From Paludisphaera borealis (GTDB taxonomy: Bacteria; Planctomycetota; Planctomycetia; Isosphaerales; Isosphaeraceae): a stretch of DNA of 64,000 nt. The notes under the pieces were generated by a model, which had not been told where the DNA came from, searched no databases, and saw nothing but the letters and a program-made list of their open reading frames with translations. The DNA lies in the NCBI RefSeq assembly GCF_001956985.1, contig NZ_CP019082.1, forward strand, positions 4,960,001-5,024,000, written 5' to 3'. A program made the translations under genes and the position numbers. Positions 1-9,842 of the stretch are shown here, piece by piece (position 1 is the first letter of the stretch; each line of letters starts with the position of its first letter).

Positions 1-559
1 TGAGCTGGTCGAGTCGGCTGGCGAGCGTTTCGAGGACCTCGATCACGGCGTGCTCGGCCGAGATCCCGTAGCGCTCGATCCGCGCCCGAGCGTCGACCCG
101 GAGCGTTTCGTCGGTGATCATCCGGGCGTGGGCGGCGAGGATGTCGGCGTATTGCGGGCCGAGCCGATGGCGGGCGTCGGCCTCGGCCTGCGCGGCCTCA
201 AGGCCGGCGGCTGCAAGCCCTTCTTCGAGCCGGACGAGTTCGGCGGCGAGGGCTTCGGGGGCGACCTTGCGGGGGGGCAGGCGCATCCCCAGGGGGTCGA
301 GCACCACCACCGGGCCGATCGCGATGCCGGGGCTCACGGCGATCCCCTTGACGACCTGCATGGCCGAGGCGTCGAGGTCCGGGTCGCACGGGCTGGTCGA
401 GGAAGCCTTCGGCTGCATCCCTGGGTTCCCGTCGCGTTGGTCGAGTCCGCCGCCGGCTTCGGCGTCGGCGTCGAGAACCAAAACCTCGCCCGCGTCGAGC
501 GTCGGCCGTCTCGGCGAGGCGTTCCCGTTCCAGGACGTGCCCTCATTCCCGACTGTCAT
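1..559 (-). CDS. ptsI: Phosphoenolpyruvate-protein phosphotransferase (EI), N-terminal part, cut by window edge
   Basis: Enzyme I takes phosphate from phosphoenolpyruvate and passes it to HPr in the cytoplasm. The reading frame opens at an ATG that overlaps the HPr stop codon (ATGA) and stays open to base 1, giving about 186 residues. After a poorly conserved leader of about 55 residues comes the typical EI start GIAVSPGIAIGPVVVLD, then a helical stretch with the motif DILAAHARMITDE, which matches the HPr-binding helical domain. The phosphohistidine and PEP-binding domains lie outside the window. Translational overlap with HPr indicates one operon. The leader before the conserved start is longer than in E. 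coli EI. Confidence 0.9.
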   Translation of the reverse strand, partial: MTVGNEGTSWNGNASPRRPTLDAGEVLVLDADAEAGGGLDQRDGNPGMQPKASSTSPCDPDLDASAMQVVKGIAVSPGIAIGPVVVLDPLGMRLPPRKVAPEALAAELVRLEEGLAAAGLEAAQAEADARHRLGPQYADILAAHARMITDETLRVDARARIERYGISAEHAVIEVLETLASRLDQL

Positions 560-888
560 CGGGGCGGCTCCGCAACGGTCGGCTGTTGGATCGCTTCGCC
601 GTTTTCGTCCTCGTAGAACCCGGCGGAGACCAGTTTCGCGAGCGCTTCGACGGCCTCCTCGGCGTCGTTCCCTCGGGCTTCGAGTTCCAGCAGAGTGCCG
701 CGCTCGGCGGCCAGCGAGGTCAGGTCGAGGATGCTCTTGCCGTTGAAGTGACTACCATTATACAGAACCCGGACGTCGGACTGAAACTGGATCGCCAGCT
801 TGACGAACTTGTCGGCGGGCCGCAGGTGAAGCCCCAGGCTGTTGGTGATCTCGATCTGGCGGCGGGCGACAGTCGTTTCGTGGGTCAT
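556..888 (-). CDS. ptsH: Phosphocarrier protein HPr / NPr-like
   Basis: HPr relays phosphate from Enzyme I to EIIA proteins. The 110-residue protein has the active-site histidine at H21 in the motif LGLHLRPADKF, and the regulatory-serine region GKSILDLTSLAAERGT, with S52 at the place of Ser46 of Gram-positive HPr. The C-terminal helix NDAEEAVEALAKLV is typical. It is slightly longer than the usual 85-90 residues because of a C-terminal tail of about 15 residues. It overlaps ptsI by 4 bases, and ptsN lies about 200 bases upstream. No sugar-specific permease is nearby, so a regulatory role of the NPr type is likely (inference). Confidence 0.9.
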   Translation of the reverse strand: MTHETTVARRQIEITNSLGLHLRPADKFVKLAIQFQSDVRVLYNGSHFNGKSILDLTSLAAERGTLLELEARGNDAEEAVEALAKLVSAGFYEDENGEAIQQPTVAEPPR

Positions 889-1089
889 CAGCGGCTCGAT
901 CGGCGTGCGTTGGCCTTGGACGATCGACCCTCGGATCGGCCGGCGGTTCGCAGCGCCGGCCCGGGGTCGTCGATCTTGGCGATGGTGTGGTTCGTGAACC
1001 CTCTGCGCGAGGTCGCCGCCCCTGCCGGGTCGGAACGGCGATTCCGGTACGTGTTCCGTCGACTCCAGCGAGCGCCGACCCGGCGGCTC

Positions 1090-1560
1090 TCAGTGCGCGT
1101 TCGCGTCGGCTTCCTCCAGCACCTCGACCACGGTTTCCCGGGTCTTCGCCTGCCGCAGGAACCTCACGAACCGTTCGTCCTTCAAATGCCTGGAAATATT
1201 CTCGAGCGCCCGCAGGTGGTCGCCGGGCTGGTTCTGGGGGGAGACCAGCAGGAAAAAGATGTTGACGGGATCGCCGTCGAGGGCCGCGAAGTCGACGCCG
1301 GTCTGCGACAGCGCCACGGCGCCGACCAGGCGTTGGAGCGTCGGGTGCCGGGTGTGGGGCACCGCAACCCCCATGCCGATCCCCGTCGAGCCCAGCTCTT
1401 CACGGTTCAGGATCGCGCGAATCACGCTCTCCACCTCGCCGTCGGCGAGCTGGCCGGCCTTGTTCAGGCCGCCGACCATCTCGCGGATCGCGGCTTCCTT
1501 GGTGGTCGCCTGCAAATCCACGATGATGCTGTCTCGGACCACGAAATCCAAAAGCTTCAT
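1090..1560 (-). CDS. ptsN: PTS EIIA component, fructose/nitrogen-regulatory (PtsN) type
   Basis: This is a single-domain EIIA protein that accepts phosphate from HPr. The acceptor histidine is H69 in GVAVPHTRHP, and the preceding GSTGIGMG loop is typical of the PtsN/FruA EIIA family (PTS_EIIA_2). The protein is about 156 residues. I start it at the second in-frame ATG (1560) because GGAGGGG lies just before that codon; the first ATG (1572) would place this Shine-Dalgarno inside the gene. No EIIB or EIIC domain is fused or adjacent, so it is probably a regulator rather than a transporter part. It lies between hpf and the HPr gene on the same strand. Confidence 0.87.
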   Translation of the reverse strand: MKLLDFVVRDSIIVDLQATTKEAAIREMVGGLNKAGQLADGEVESVIRAILNREELGSTGIGMGVAVPHTRHPTLQRLVGAVALSQTGVDFAALDGDPVNIFFLLVSPQNQPGDHLRALENISRHLKDERFVRFLRQAKTRETVVEVLEEADANAH

Positions 1561-1750
1561 CCGCCCCTCCATCGACGGGCCGCCAGGCTGGCTGATCGCG
1601 TCCTTCCGGCGTCGTCACGGTGACGCGTCAGGCGCTCAACCGCCGTCGGGGGATGGCGAGAGGCCAGCCCGCGAGGCTTCGCACTAGGCGGCGATGCCGA
1701 GAAATGCTCGCGTCAGAACGCGCGCCGGTTTCCACTTCGTCGAACACCCG

Positions 1751-2107
1751 TCAGGACGGTTCGCCAGGCTGCGCCTGGTCTCCCGATCGCGAGGGGTATC
1801 CGCCTTGAGGGACGTCGCCTTTGTGGTTCTGCGATTTCTCTTTATACCGTCGAAGCTGATTCTCGATCTTGTGTAGACACTGGTCCGTCGCCGCCTCGGG
1901 CGTGGGCCCCACCTCGCGAGCCACGAAGTCGTGCTTGTGCTCGGCGGAAACCAGGATCTCCACGTCCCAGGCGTTCTTCTCGTGAGCGACGGCGATTTCG
2001 ATGGCCATCAGGCGACCGAACTTGGTCAGCTTCTCCGCCTTGTCGCTCAGATATTTTTGCTGAGCCGCGCTCAGTTCGCCGTGTCGCGTCGAGATCTCGA
2101 TTTGCAC
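1751..2107 (-). CDS. hpf: Ribosome hibernation-promoting factor (short HPF/RaiA family)
   Basis: The protein binds the 30S A and P sites and stalls ribosomes in slow growth. The 118-residue product begins VQIEISTRHGELSAAQ and carries the S30AE/RaiA signature: basic helix KYLSDKAEKLTKFGR, then EIAVAHEKNAWDVEILVSAEHK, and a second helix TDQCLHKIENQLRRYKEK. The long-HPF dimerisation domain is missing, so it is the short type with a polar tail of about 25 residues. A GTG start at 2107 is chosen because AAGGAG lies 7 bases upstream; an ATG four bases earlier is in another frame. Gene order hpf-ptsN-HPr resembles the proteobacterial rpoN-hpf-ptsN locus. Confidence 0.88.
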   Translation of the reverse strand: MQIEISTRHGELSAAQQKYLSDKAEKLTKFGRLMAIEIAVAHEKNAWDVEILVSAEHKHDFVAREVGPTPEAATDQCLHKIENQLRRYKEKSQNHKGDVPQGGYPSRSGDQAQPGEPS

Positions 2108-2398
2108 CCATCGACTCCTTGCATGTGCGCTCCGTGAGCGCCGGGCAGGCACCCGTCCAAAGCGGCGCAACAGACGATTCAAGGTTAACCCCGCTTCGAC
2201 CCCAAGGTCAAGATGCATCCCACCCAAACGCTTGCGAGCTTTCGGTCTTCGAAGGCCGCCTCCGACCCGGTCGAGGGGCGTCGCGCGCCTCTGTCGTCGA
2301 CCTTTCGGGTCGCGTATCGTGGACGATCCGGCGGCCGTTCGCCGTCGGCCGCCTCCTGCACCTTCCCCTTTCCTGGGCTTTGACGAGGGACGCCTCGC

Positions 2399-4096
<1,698 letters not shown>

Positions 4097-4123
4097 GGGC
4101 CGGCCGGGGCGGGGCGGAATGAG

Positions 4124-4150
4124 AGACAGGGGGCCTTGGCCCCCCGTCTT
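4124..4150 (+). terminator. Hairpin after the lactate permease gene
   Basis: The arms AGACaGGGGGCC and GGCCCCCcGTCT form a GC-rich stem with a two-base loop, starting 28 bases after the permease stop codon. Only a short T-rich tail follows, so termination strength is uncertain. Confidence 0.55.
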
Positions 4151-4267
4151 GCTTCAAACCGGTGGGACGGACTCCGGCCGGCTGGGCTCCTGCTTCGGGA
4201 ACGAGAGCCGCCGGGGGAGCGGTGCGGTGGGGCCTTCGGGAAAACCAGGACGTCCTGGCCCGACCGC

Positions 4268-4540
4268 TCAGCTCCGGTCGCGTCCCCGGTTGGAGAAGTC
4301 TGACGATTCGGTGTAGCGGGCGTAGCCGGCGTCGAGCCCTTCGGCTCCTCGCGCGGCGGCTTCCGGCTCTTCGCGCGGCCGGTGGGCGTTTTCATCGGGC
4401 TCCCGCTCGTTCAATTTCCCGACGACATGCGGGGCCGGGGTCGCTTCCTGGGGCGGAAGTTCCTGGACCGGGTTCGCCGGCTTGCGGCGAGCGACCTTCT
4501 TGACGGTCTTGTTAGTACGCGATTCAAGTCCGACGGCCAC
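4268..4540 (-). CDS. Small lysine/proline-rich hypothetical protein
   Basis: A 90-residue product starting VAVGLESRTNKTVKKVARRK is proposed. The GTG start at 4540 is preceded by GGGAGGTG at good spacing, which is the main reason for calling it. The N-terminal third is basic (NKTVKKVARRK) and the rest is polar, rich in E, P and R, and probably disordered. I recognise no family. The ORF could be extended upstream to 4648, but that part lacks a ribosome binding site and looks non-coding. It is convergent with the permease gene. Confidence 0.45.
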   Translation of the reverse strand: MAVGLESRTNKTVKKVARRKPANPVQELPPQEATPAPHVVGKLNEREPDENAHRPREEPEAAARGAEGLDAGYARYTESSDFSNRGRDRS

Positions 4541-4928
4541 TGGACACCTCCCCGCGCGGCGCGGGTAAAAGCTGGGAGGCGCACGATCGACGGTTGGGGC
4601 CTTGACGCCCGCGCGAATCGAACGCATCCCGCGATCGCCCAGTCCCAAAGTAGGGTCGATCGCGCACCCATCACCACTGATGGGGTGCGAAGCCGGGGAT
4701 GTTGGCCAAGAGCGGTGTTCCGACGTGTTCCGTACGGAATCATCCGCACAAGCCGACCCCTGGTCCTCTAGTGATGAAGTCTACCGGACGGGCGCGACTT
4801 CGGCCAGTCTCGGACGTCCGGAATTTGCCTTGTCGAGTTCCGTTTGCGATAACGGATGCATCAATCGAGTCGAATCCGGCCTGGGAATGCCGCGATTTGA
4901 TGCATTTGTGAGACAGGACACGAATTTC
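4541..4928. other. Intergenic region with a hairpin (4663-4689)
   Basis: No gene is supported between the small minus-strand gene and the phosphodiesterase gene. The arms CGCACCCATCA (4663-4673) and TGATGGGGTGCG (4678-4689) form a hairpin with a 4-base loop and one bulge. The last 100 bases before the phosphodiesterase are less GC-rich and probably hold its promoter, but I could not place -35 and -10 boxes with confidence. Confidence 0.4.
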
Positions 4929-5414
4929 ATGCGCATCGGCATCCTCTCCGACACCCACGATCAGGTTGCGCGAACCCGGCGGGCCGTCTCGATCTTGACC
5001 GCCGCCGGGGCCGAAGCCCTGATCCACTGCGGCGACCTCACTATCCCCGAGGTCGTCGACGAACTCATCGGCGTCCCTTCCACGTTCGTCTTCGGCAACT
5101 GCGACTACGACCAGGCGGACCTCCGCCGGGCCATGAAGCGGATCGGGGCGAACTACCTCGGCCTCGGCGGCCTGATCACCCTCGGCGACCGTCGAATCGC
5201 CGTCACCCACGGCCACTCCGACGCCGAGCTGCGCCGCTTGACCGACCTCGAACCCGACTACCTGTTCTCTGGCCACACCCACCACCGCCGCGACGTCCGC
5301 GAAGGCAAGACCCGGTTCATCAACCCCGGCGCTCTCTACCGCGCCTCGTCCTGGACCGTCGCCCTCCTCGACCTCGCCGCCGACGACCTCCAGACCCTCA
5401 CCCTGACCGAATGA
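4929..5414 (+). CDS. YfcE/MJ0936-type metallophosphoesterase
   Basis: This 161-residue protein belongs to the small calcineurin-like phosphodiesterase family. All metal-binding motifs are present in order: DTH (D8, H10), GD (D36), GNCD (N57), THGH (H94) and GHTHHR (about 115-120). These proteins hydrolyse phosphodiesters with Mn or Ni; the natural substrate is often unknown. I start at the ATG directly before RIGILSDTH because the family begins there; the upstream open frame back to 4602 has no family similarity. No strong Shine-Dalgarno is visible. It stands alone. Confidence 0.85.
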   Translation: MRIGILSDTHDQVARTRRAVSILTAAGAEALIHCGDLTIPEVVDELIGVPSTFVFGNCDYDQADLRRAMKRIGANYLGLGGLITLGDRRIAVTHGHSDAELRRLTDLEPDYLFSGHTHHRRDVREGKTRFINPGALYRASSWTVALLDLAADDLQTLTLTE

Positions 5415-5425
5415 CCCCCGGCCGC

Positions 5426-5739
5426 AATTGGGTTCGTTCGCGCCGCAAACCACTACGCCCGAGCCCCCGAAACGCCTCGCCGCCTCCGTCCGACCCGCAT
5501 GTTTTCAGGCCGTCGAGCCGACCTCCGACCCGGCCGAAATTGGGTTCGTTCGCGCCGCCGCAATGGTGGGTCGGCGCGGTGTAAAGCACTGTATCCAAGC
5601 GGTTTGCGTTTCGTTTCTGGTTTGGGTTCGTTCGCGCCGAAAGGCCCTTGTTCCGACGCCTGCAACGGTCCTTTCCGCACCCGGCTCGGCCTGCCCTCCT
5701 CGTTCGACGGTCTCTCCGAGAAATTGGGTTCGTCCGTCC
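5426..5739 (+). repeat. Cluster of a short repeat, core AATTGGGTTCGTTCGCGCCG
   Basis: Four same-strand copies lie in the gene-free stretch 5415-5990: 5426-5445 (exact), 5538-5557 (exact), 5622-5639 (18 bases, first two lost) and 5722-5739 (diverged after 11 bases). Spacing is about 84-112 bases and the sequence between copies is not conserved. Reading frames crossing the copies on the minus strand repeat the peptide ANEPNF, which is a by-product rather than a protein. The pattern suggests a dispersed intergenic repeat of this lineage. No gene is supported in this interval. Confidence 0.75.
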
Positions 5740-5990
5740 ATTTTTTGGGTTCCATCCGGACCGACCCGCCTTGTGTCGAGCGGCTGATTCTCACCGATTC
5801 CGGGTTGCCAACGAGCATGCGGGCGCAATATCCCACTTGTAATTTACGACACGATGACGCCGAACCGAGTCGAACAATCGGCCGAGTCCGTCGTTCTTTC
5901 TTGGGGCCGAAACCACTGGCGTTACAATCGGTGCATCCCGAATGGGACCTCGTCCTCTGGAGCCTCAAGAGTCCATCGGAGGGATCAAAT

Positions 5991-6431
5991 ATGGATTGGA
6001 AATACACCGAACCCAACTACTCCATGGCGACGGTCGATTCGGGCGATTCGGTCGATCAAGCCATGGCTGAATTCTGTCAACACATTAAGACGCAAGTCAC
6101 GCCGAAGAATGACTCGGTCGCCTGGGATTATCTGCGTGTCGAGATGTGGTCCGATTCGGGGCGGATGATCGTGTATCCTGCATCAACCTTAAATCCGCTT
6201 CGAATCGAGAAAGCAGCATGCCAAGTCTTTTTCAGCGACCTTCTCTCGGCGTACGAACTTATCGCCGATTCTGGCCTAAATGACGAAGCTTTCGTCGCCG
6301 AAATAATTCGCGAAGAAGGAGAGTGGATCGATCGGTTTCTTGACGCCGCCCGAAGGGTAGGGCTTTTCGGCAAGCCTATTCAATTCTGGGATGGCGATGG
6401 TGACGAGCCGATCCGCGTTGAGCAGATCTGA
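5991..6431 (+). CDS. Hypothetical acidic protein, 146 aa
   Basis: The product starts MDWKYTEPNYSMATVDSGDS and is acidic, with a predicted mixed alpha/beta fold and no signal peptide or membrane segment. The start is set by GGAGGG about 8 bases before the ATG; the longer open frame upstream runs through the repeat cluster and is not coding. Codon use is clearly less GC-biased than in neighbouring genes (many third-position A and T), which fits recent acquisition. I do not recognise the family. Small acidic proteins of this kind include immunity proteins, but nothing here proves that role. Confidence 0.65.
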   Translation: MDWKYTEPNYSMATVDSGDSVDQAMAEFCQHIKTQVTPKNDSVAWDYLRVEMWSDSGRMIVYPASTLNPLRIEKAACQVFFSDLLSAYELIADSGLNDEAFVAEIIREEGEWIDRFLDAARRVGLFGKPIQFWDGDGDEPIRVEQI

Positions 6432-6701
6432 CCGAGTGGCTCCTGCCGGTGTGCGGTTCCTCCTAATCGATAAGGCGGAGGCCACGGCACAGGTGGAAGC
6501 GCTCGAGCCGCTGCGCCCCTCCGGCATGGCTAGGCCTGACCGTCCCGCCCCTGGGCCGTGTATCCGGGGTGTGCGGGGGCAGGAAGCTTGAGCGACAGGT
6601 TCCGGCGCGATGAACTGGGTTGGCGCGCCGGATTCGTTGCCTCAAGCTATATTGAAAGACGTGCATGCAAAACCGTCGCCGACCAGGACAAGGAGCAGGC
6701 C

Positions 6702-7472
6702 ATGCCGTCACCTTTTCCGGGAATGAATCCGTGGATCGAGCAGGAGGGGATCTGGGTCGATTTCCATGCCGCGTTCATCCCTGCGATCCGGCGACAACTC
6801 GCTCAGCAGGTTTTGCCGAAATACATCGTCCTGATGGAGGAGCAGGTTTCCATCCATGAGGTGCCGGCTTCTCGTGTTCGGAGCATGCGCCCCGACCTGG
6901 CGATCACGCGACCCGAACGCGGGCGAGAGCCTCGCGCCGCGGTGGGCGTCGCGGAGATCGAGGCGCCGTATCATCCGAGTCTGCCGGAAGAAGAGGTTGA
7001 GAGGCAACCTTACCTGGAGATCCGCGATCGCGAGAATCGGGAACTGGTGACCGTTATCGAATTGCTCAGTCCATCGAACAAGCGACCCGGCGAGGATCGG
7101 TGGAAGGATCTCGAAAAGCGTCGCGCGGTTCGCAGAGGGACCGCTCACCTGGTCGAGATCGACCTACTGCGGGGCTACCCTCCGATGCCGCTCGAAGATC
7201 GTCCCGAGTGCGATTACTCCGTCCTCGTCAGCCGCGCCGAACGGCGTCCGGTCGTCGACTTCTGGCCGATCGACGTCCGTGATCGCCTGCCAGTCGTCCC
7301 GATCCCGTTGCGATCGCCCGACGGCGACGCCCAGGTCGATCTCCAGGCGGCCCTCGACCAGGTTTACGACGACGCCGGTTACGTTCATTTCATCTATCAG
7401 GGGAATCCCAACCCCGCCCTCGCGCCGGAAGACGCGGAATGGGCCGAGTCGTTCCTGCCCGAGGTGTCCTGA
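6702..7472 (+). CDS. DUF4058 family protein
   Basis: The 256-residue protein begins MPSPFPGMNPWIEQEGIW and contains VTVIELLSPSNKRPGEDR, both hallmarks of DUF4058, a family common in planctomycetes and cyanobacteria with unknown function. The charged strand and helix pattern with E and K near LSPSNK has been compared to nuclease-like folds, but no activity is established. The start is chosen because AAGGAG lies 6 bases upstream and the conserved MPSPFPGMNP should be N-terminal. It is probably cytoplasmic. The upstream gap 6432-6701 shows no gene. Confidence 0.85.
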   Translation: MPSPFPGMNPWIEQEGIWVDFHAAFIPAIRRQLAQQVLPKYIVLMEEQVSIHEVPASRVRSMRPDLAITRPERGREPRAAVGVAEIEAPYHPSLPEEEVERQPYLEIRDRENRELVTVIELLSPSNKRPGEDRWKDLEKRRAVRRGTAHLVEIDLLRGYPPMPLEDRPECDYSVLVSRAERRPVVDFWPIDVRDRLPVVPIPLRSPDGDAQVDLQAALDQVYDDAGYVHFIYQGNPNPALAPEDAEWAESFLPEVS

Positions 7473-7592
7473 CCGCTCGTCCGGTCCCTTCCCCCAGCAT
7501 TCATTGCGAATCCACGCAGCAAAACAGCCCCGTCGGTCACTCCTGTTCGTGGAAGCGAGGAAAGACGGCTCCTCAGTCGGGGGTGAGCGACC

Positions 7593-8174
7593 GTGAGTCA
7601 AGATGACGAGGACGACGTCGGGCGATGTCTGGGCGGGGAGCGGGACGCTTTTCGGGGGCTGGTCGGTCGCCACGAAGGGCCGTTGATCCGGTATCTCACC
7701 GGGCAGTCGGGCCGGGGGGATCTGGCGGTCGAGGTCGCTCAGGAGGCTTTCGTCAGGGCGTACTTCGCGCTGTCGAAGCTGCAATCGCCCGCGCTCTTCC
7801 GGCCCTGGCTGCTGGGGATCGCCGAACGGGTGCTGAAGGAGACGTTGCGGGCCAAAAGGCGCTCCGCCGTCGCGCTGAGCGTCGTCACGGCCTCGGGCCG
7901 CGCGTCGCCGGCTTTCGACTCTCCGGACGATGAAGGCTCCGAACGGGAAGGGGCGCTGAACGCGGCTGTCGCCGAACTCCCGGAGCTGTATCGCGAGGTT
8001 GTCTTGCTTCGCTTCCACGCCGGACTGTCCTGCGTCCAGATCGCCGACAAGCTCAACGTGTCGACGGGGACCGTGACCAGCCGGCTTTCGCGCGCCTACG
8101 CTTTGCTGCGCCAGGCGCTTCGGGATTCTCACTTGAGACTCGGACTCGAACACGATGCGGAGGCGCCAAGATGA
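7593..8174 (+). CDS. ECF-type RNA polymerase sigma factor
   Basis: This 193-residue sigma-70 family protein has region 2 (about 10-75; EVAQEAFVRAYFALSKLQ, then FRPWLLGIAERVLKE) and region 4 with a helix-turn-helix (about 130-175; ELPELYREVVLLRFHAGLSCVQIADKLNVSTGTVTSRLSRA split over two lines of conservation). It has no region 1 or 3, so it is an ECF factor. The start codon is GTG. Its stop overlaps the start of the next gene (ATGA), a membrane anti-sigma factor, so the two are translationally coupled and the neighbour probably holds it inactive. Confidence 0.85.
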   Translation: MSQDDEDDVGRCLGGERDAFRGLVGRHEGPLIRYLTGQSGRGDLAVEVAQEAFVRAYFALSKLQSPALFRPWLLGIAERVLKETLRAKRRSAVALSVVTASGRASPAFDSPDDEGSEREGALNAAVAELPELYREVVLLRFHAGLSCVQIADKLNVSTGTVTSRLSRAYALLRQALRDSHLRLGLEHDAEAPR

Positions 8175-9688
8175 CGTGCTCGGATTTCGCGGATGAAGTC
8201 GTCGCATGGGACGAGGGGCTGCTCGACGAGGCGTCGGCCTCGCGGCTCGAAGCTCACCTGGCGACGTGTCCGGAGTGTCGCGGACTGCTCGCCGAGATCC
8301 GCGACCTTGTGGGCCGGCTTTCCGGCGACGAGCGAGGCCGGCCGGTCGGTTCGCTGGTCGCGCCGGTGATGGACCAGATCGCGGGCCGGACGATCGTCCA
8401 AGCTCGGCGAAGAGCGTTCGTCGGGAGGGTGTCGCGGGCCGCGGCGGCTTCGATCGTGATCGCGTTGGGCGTCGGCTACCTGGCGTTCGGCCCGAGCCGT
8501 CCGGGGGCGCGGGTACACGCGGCCGGTTTGAAGGAGGCGAAGGCCGGGATGGAGAACGCCGCATCCGCCACCTGGAAGGTATCCTTCTATCAGGAGCTGT
8601 TCGCCAAAGGGGGGCGTTCGGGCCGCTGGTTCCGCGACGCGAACAGCGATAAGAGCTACTCTTACAAGGCCCCGGGCAGGTATCGGTGCGAGCACCTGTC
8701 GCCCGACGGTAAGGTCGTTTTCGTGGCGATCGAGGACCGGGCGAGCGGCACCCGAATCGAGATCAACCATCTCAACAAGACGGCCGCGCTCACGACGATG
8801 GGGATCGCGTTCGAGTCGCACTATGATCCCAAGGGGCCGTTCGCCATGTATCTCGACGCGATGGAAAGCCCCGACCTCATCGCCTTGCCCGCTCGCAAGA
8901 TCGAGGGCGTCGACGCCGTGGGATTCCGCAAGGAGCCGCCCGACGGCACGCCGTATCCCTACGATCGGATCGCCTTTGATTTCTGGCTCGGGGCGAAGTC
9001 GAAGACGCTGGTCCAGTGCCGGTGGCCGGGCGCTGATTTGTTCGACGAGTCGGACGTCGCCCAGAATGCGGTCGCGTTCCCGATCCCGCGCGAGCAAGGA
9101 GTCGACGACGGCGGGCGGGCCTATTTTCTGGCGCCGGATGCGCCTGATCGGCCCGCGTATTCCGGCCACGTCTTTCACGACATCGTTTTCAACCCGCCGC
9201 TCGACGACGCCCTGTTCCAACTCGATGCGCCCGAAGGGTACGTGGTGAAGGCCGCCCAGCCCCCCCGGATCGTCGAAACCGACGTGACCGGATTTCTCGG
9301 CGTGGTCGCCGACTTCTTCGACGGAAACTTCCCCGACCGCTTCCCGCACTTCAGTCGCGATCCGGAAGCCTCCAAACGCTACGCCAAGGCTGAGCGGGCG
9401 GTGCTGACCAAGGCCAATCCTTCCGCCGCCGAAACGGCCCTGATCGAGGCGATGCGGCGGTGGTACGCCACGGGCATCCCCGGCCCCGGCCCGGTTCACG
9501 TCTTCCTTCGCGATCAGATCGCGCCGGGATCTTGGAAGTACCTCGGCAAGGGGGTGAAGCGGGGCGACAAGGACCGCATCGTCGCCTGGTACCGCCTCAA
9601 GAACGCGTCCGGTTATCGCGTGATCCACGGCGATCTCAGCATCAAGGACGCCTCCGCGTCCGAACTCCCCTTACCGGTCTCGCCCTGA
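8171..9688 (+). CDS. Membrane anti-sigma factor with zinc-finger domain and large external domain
   Basis: The N-terminus is an anti-sigma zinc-binding domain: H29, C33 and C36 in HLATCPECR, plus C3. One transmembrane helix follows (about 88-107). The remaining roughly 390 residues face outward and contain beta-rich segments such as SATWKVSFYQEL and RYRCEHLSPDGKVVF, which resemble LolA/MucB-like sensor domains of other planctomycete anti-sigma factors. The last 130 residues add a separate region. The overlap with the sigma gene indicates that this protein controls it and senses an envelope signal (inference). Confidence 0.82.
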   Translation: MTCSDFADEVVAWDEGLLDEASASRLEAHLATCPECRGLLAEIRDLVGRLSGDERGRPVGSLVAPVMDQIAGRTIVQARRRAFVGRVSRAAAASIVIALGVGYLAFGPSRPGARVHAAGLKEAKAGMENAASATWKVSFYQELFAKGGRSGRWFRDANSDKSYSYKAPGRYRCEHLSPDGKVVFVAIEDRASGTRIEINHLNKTAALTTMGIAFESHYDPKGPFAMYLDAMESPDLIALPARKIEGVDAVGFRKEPPDGTPYPYDRIAFDFWLGAKSKTLVQCRWPGADLFDESDVAQNAVAFPIPREQGVDDGGRAYFLAPDAPDRPAYSGHVFHDIVFNPPLDDALFQLDAPEGYVVKAAQPPRIVETDVTGFLGVVADFFDGNFPDRFPHFSRDPEASKRYAKAERAVLTKANPSAAETALIEAMRRWYATGIPGPGPVHVFLRDQIAPGSWKYLGKGVKRGDKDRIVAWYRLKNASGYRVIHGDLSIKDASASELPLPVSP

Positions 9689-9842
9689 GCGGCTTGTTCG
9701 GCGAGTCCTGAAAACCTCGACGGCGGCCACGGGATCTCGGCGGGCTTCACACTCGTCGAGATCCCGTGCCGTTGCGCGGTGGGATCGAGTATCCTGCGGG
9801 GAACGACTTCGCCCGGGAATCCCGATTCATCTGGAGCGACCC

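Noticed and set aside
5426-5739. A CRISPR array
   Set aside because: Only four copies, irregular spacing of 84-112 bases, diverging repeats, and no cas gene in the window.
5499-5990. N-terminal extension of the 146-aa gene back through the repeat cluster
   Set aside because: The extension translates repeats and lacks a ribosome binding site. A GGAGGG before the ATG at 5991 fixes the start.
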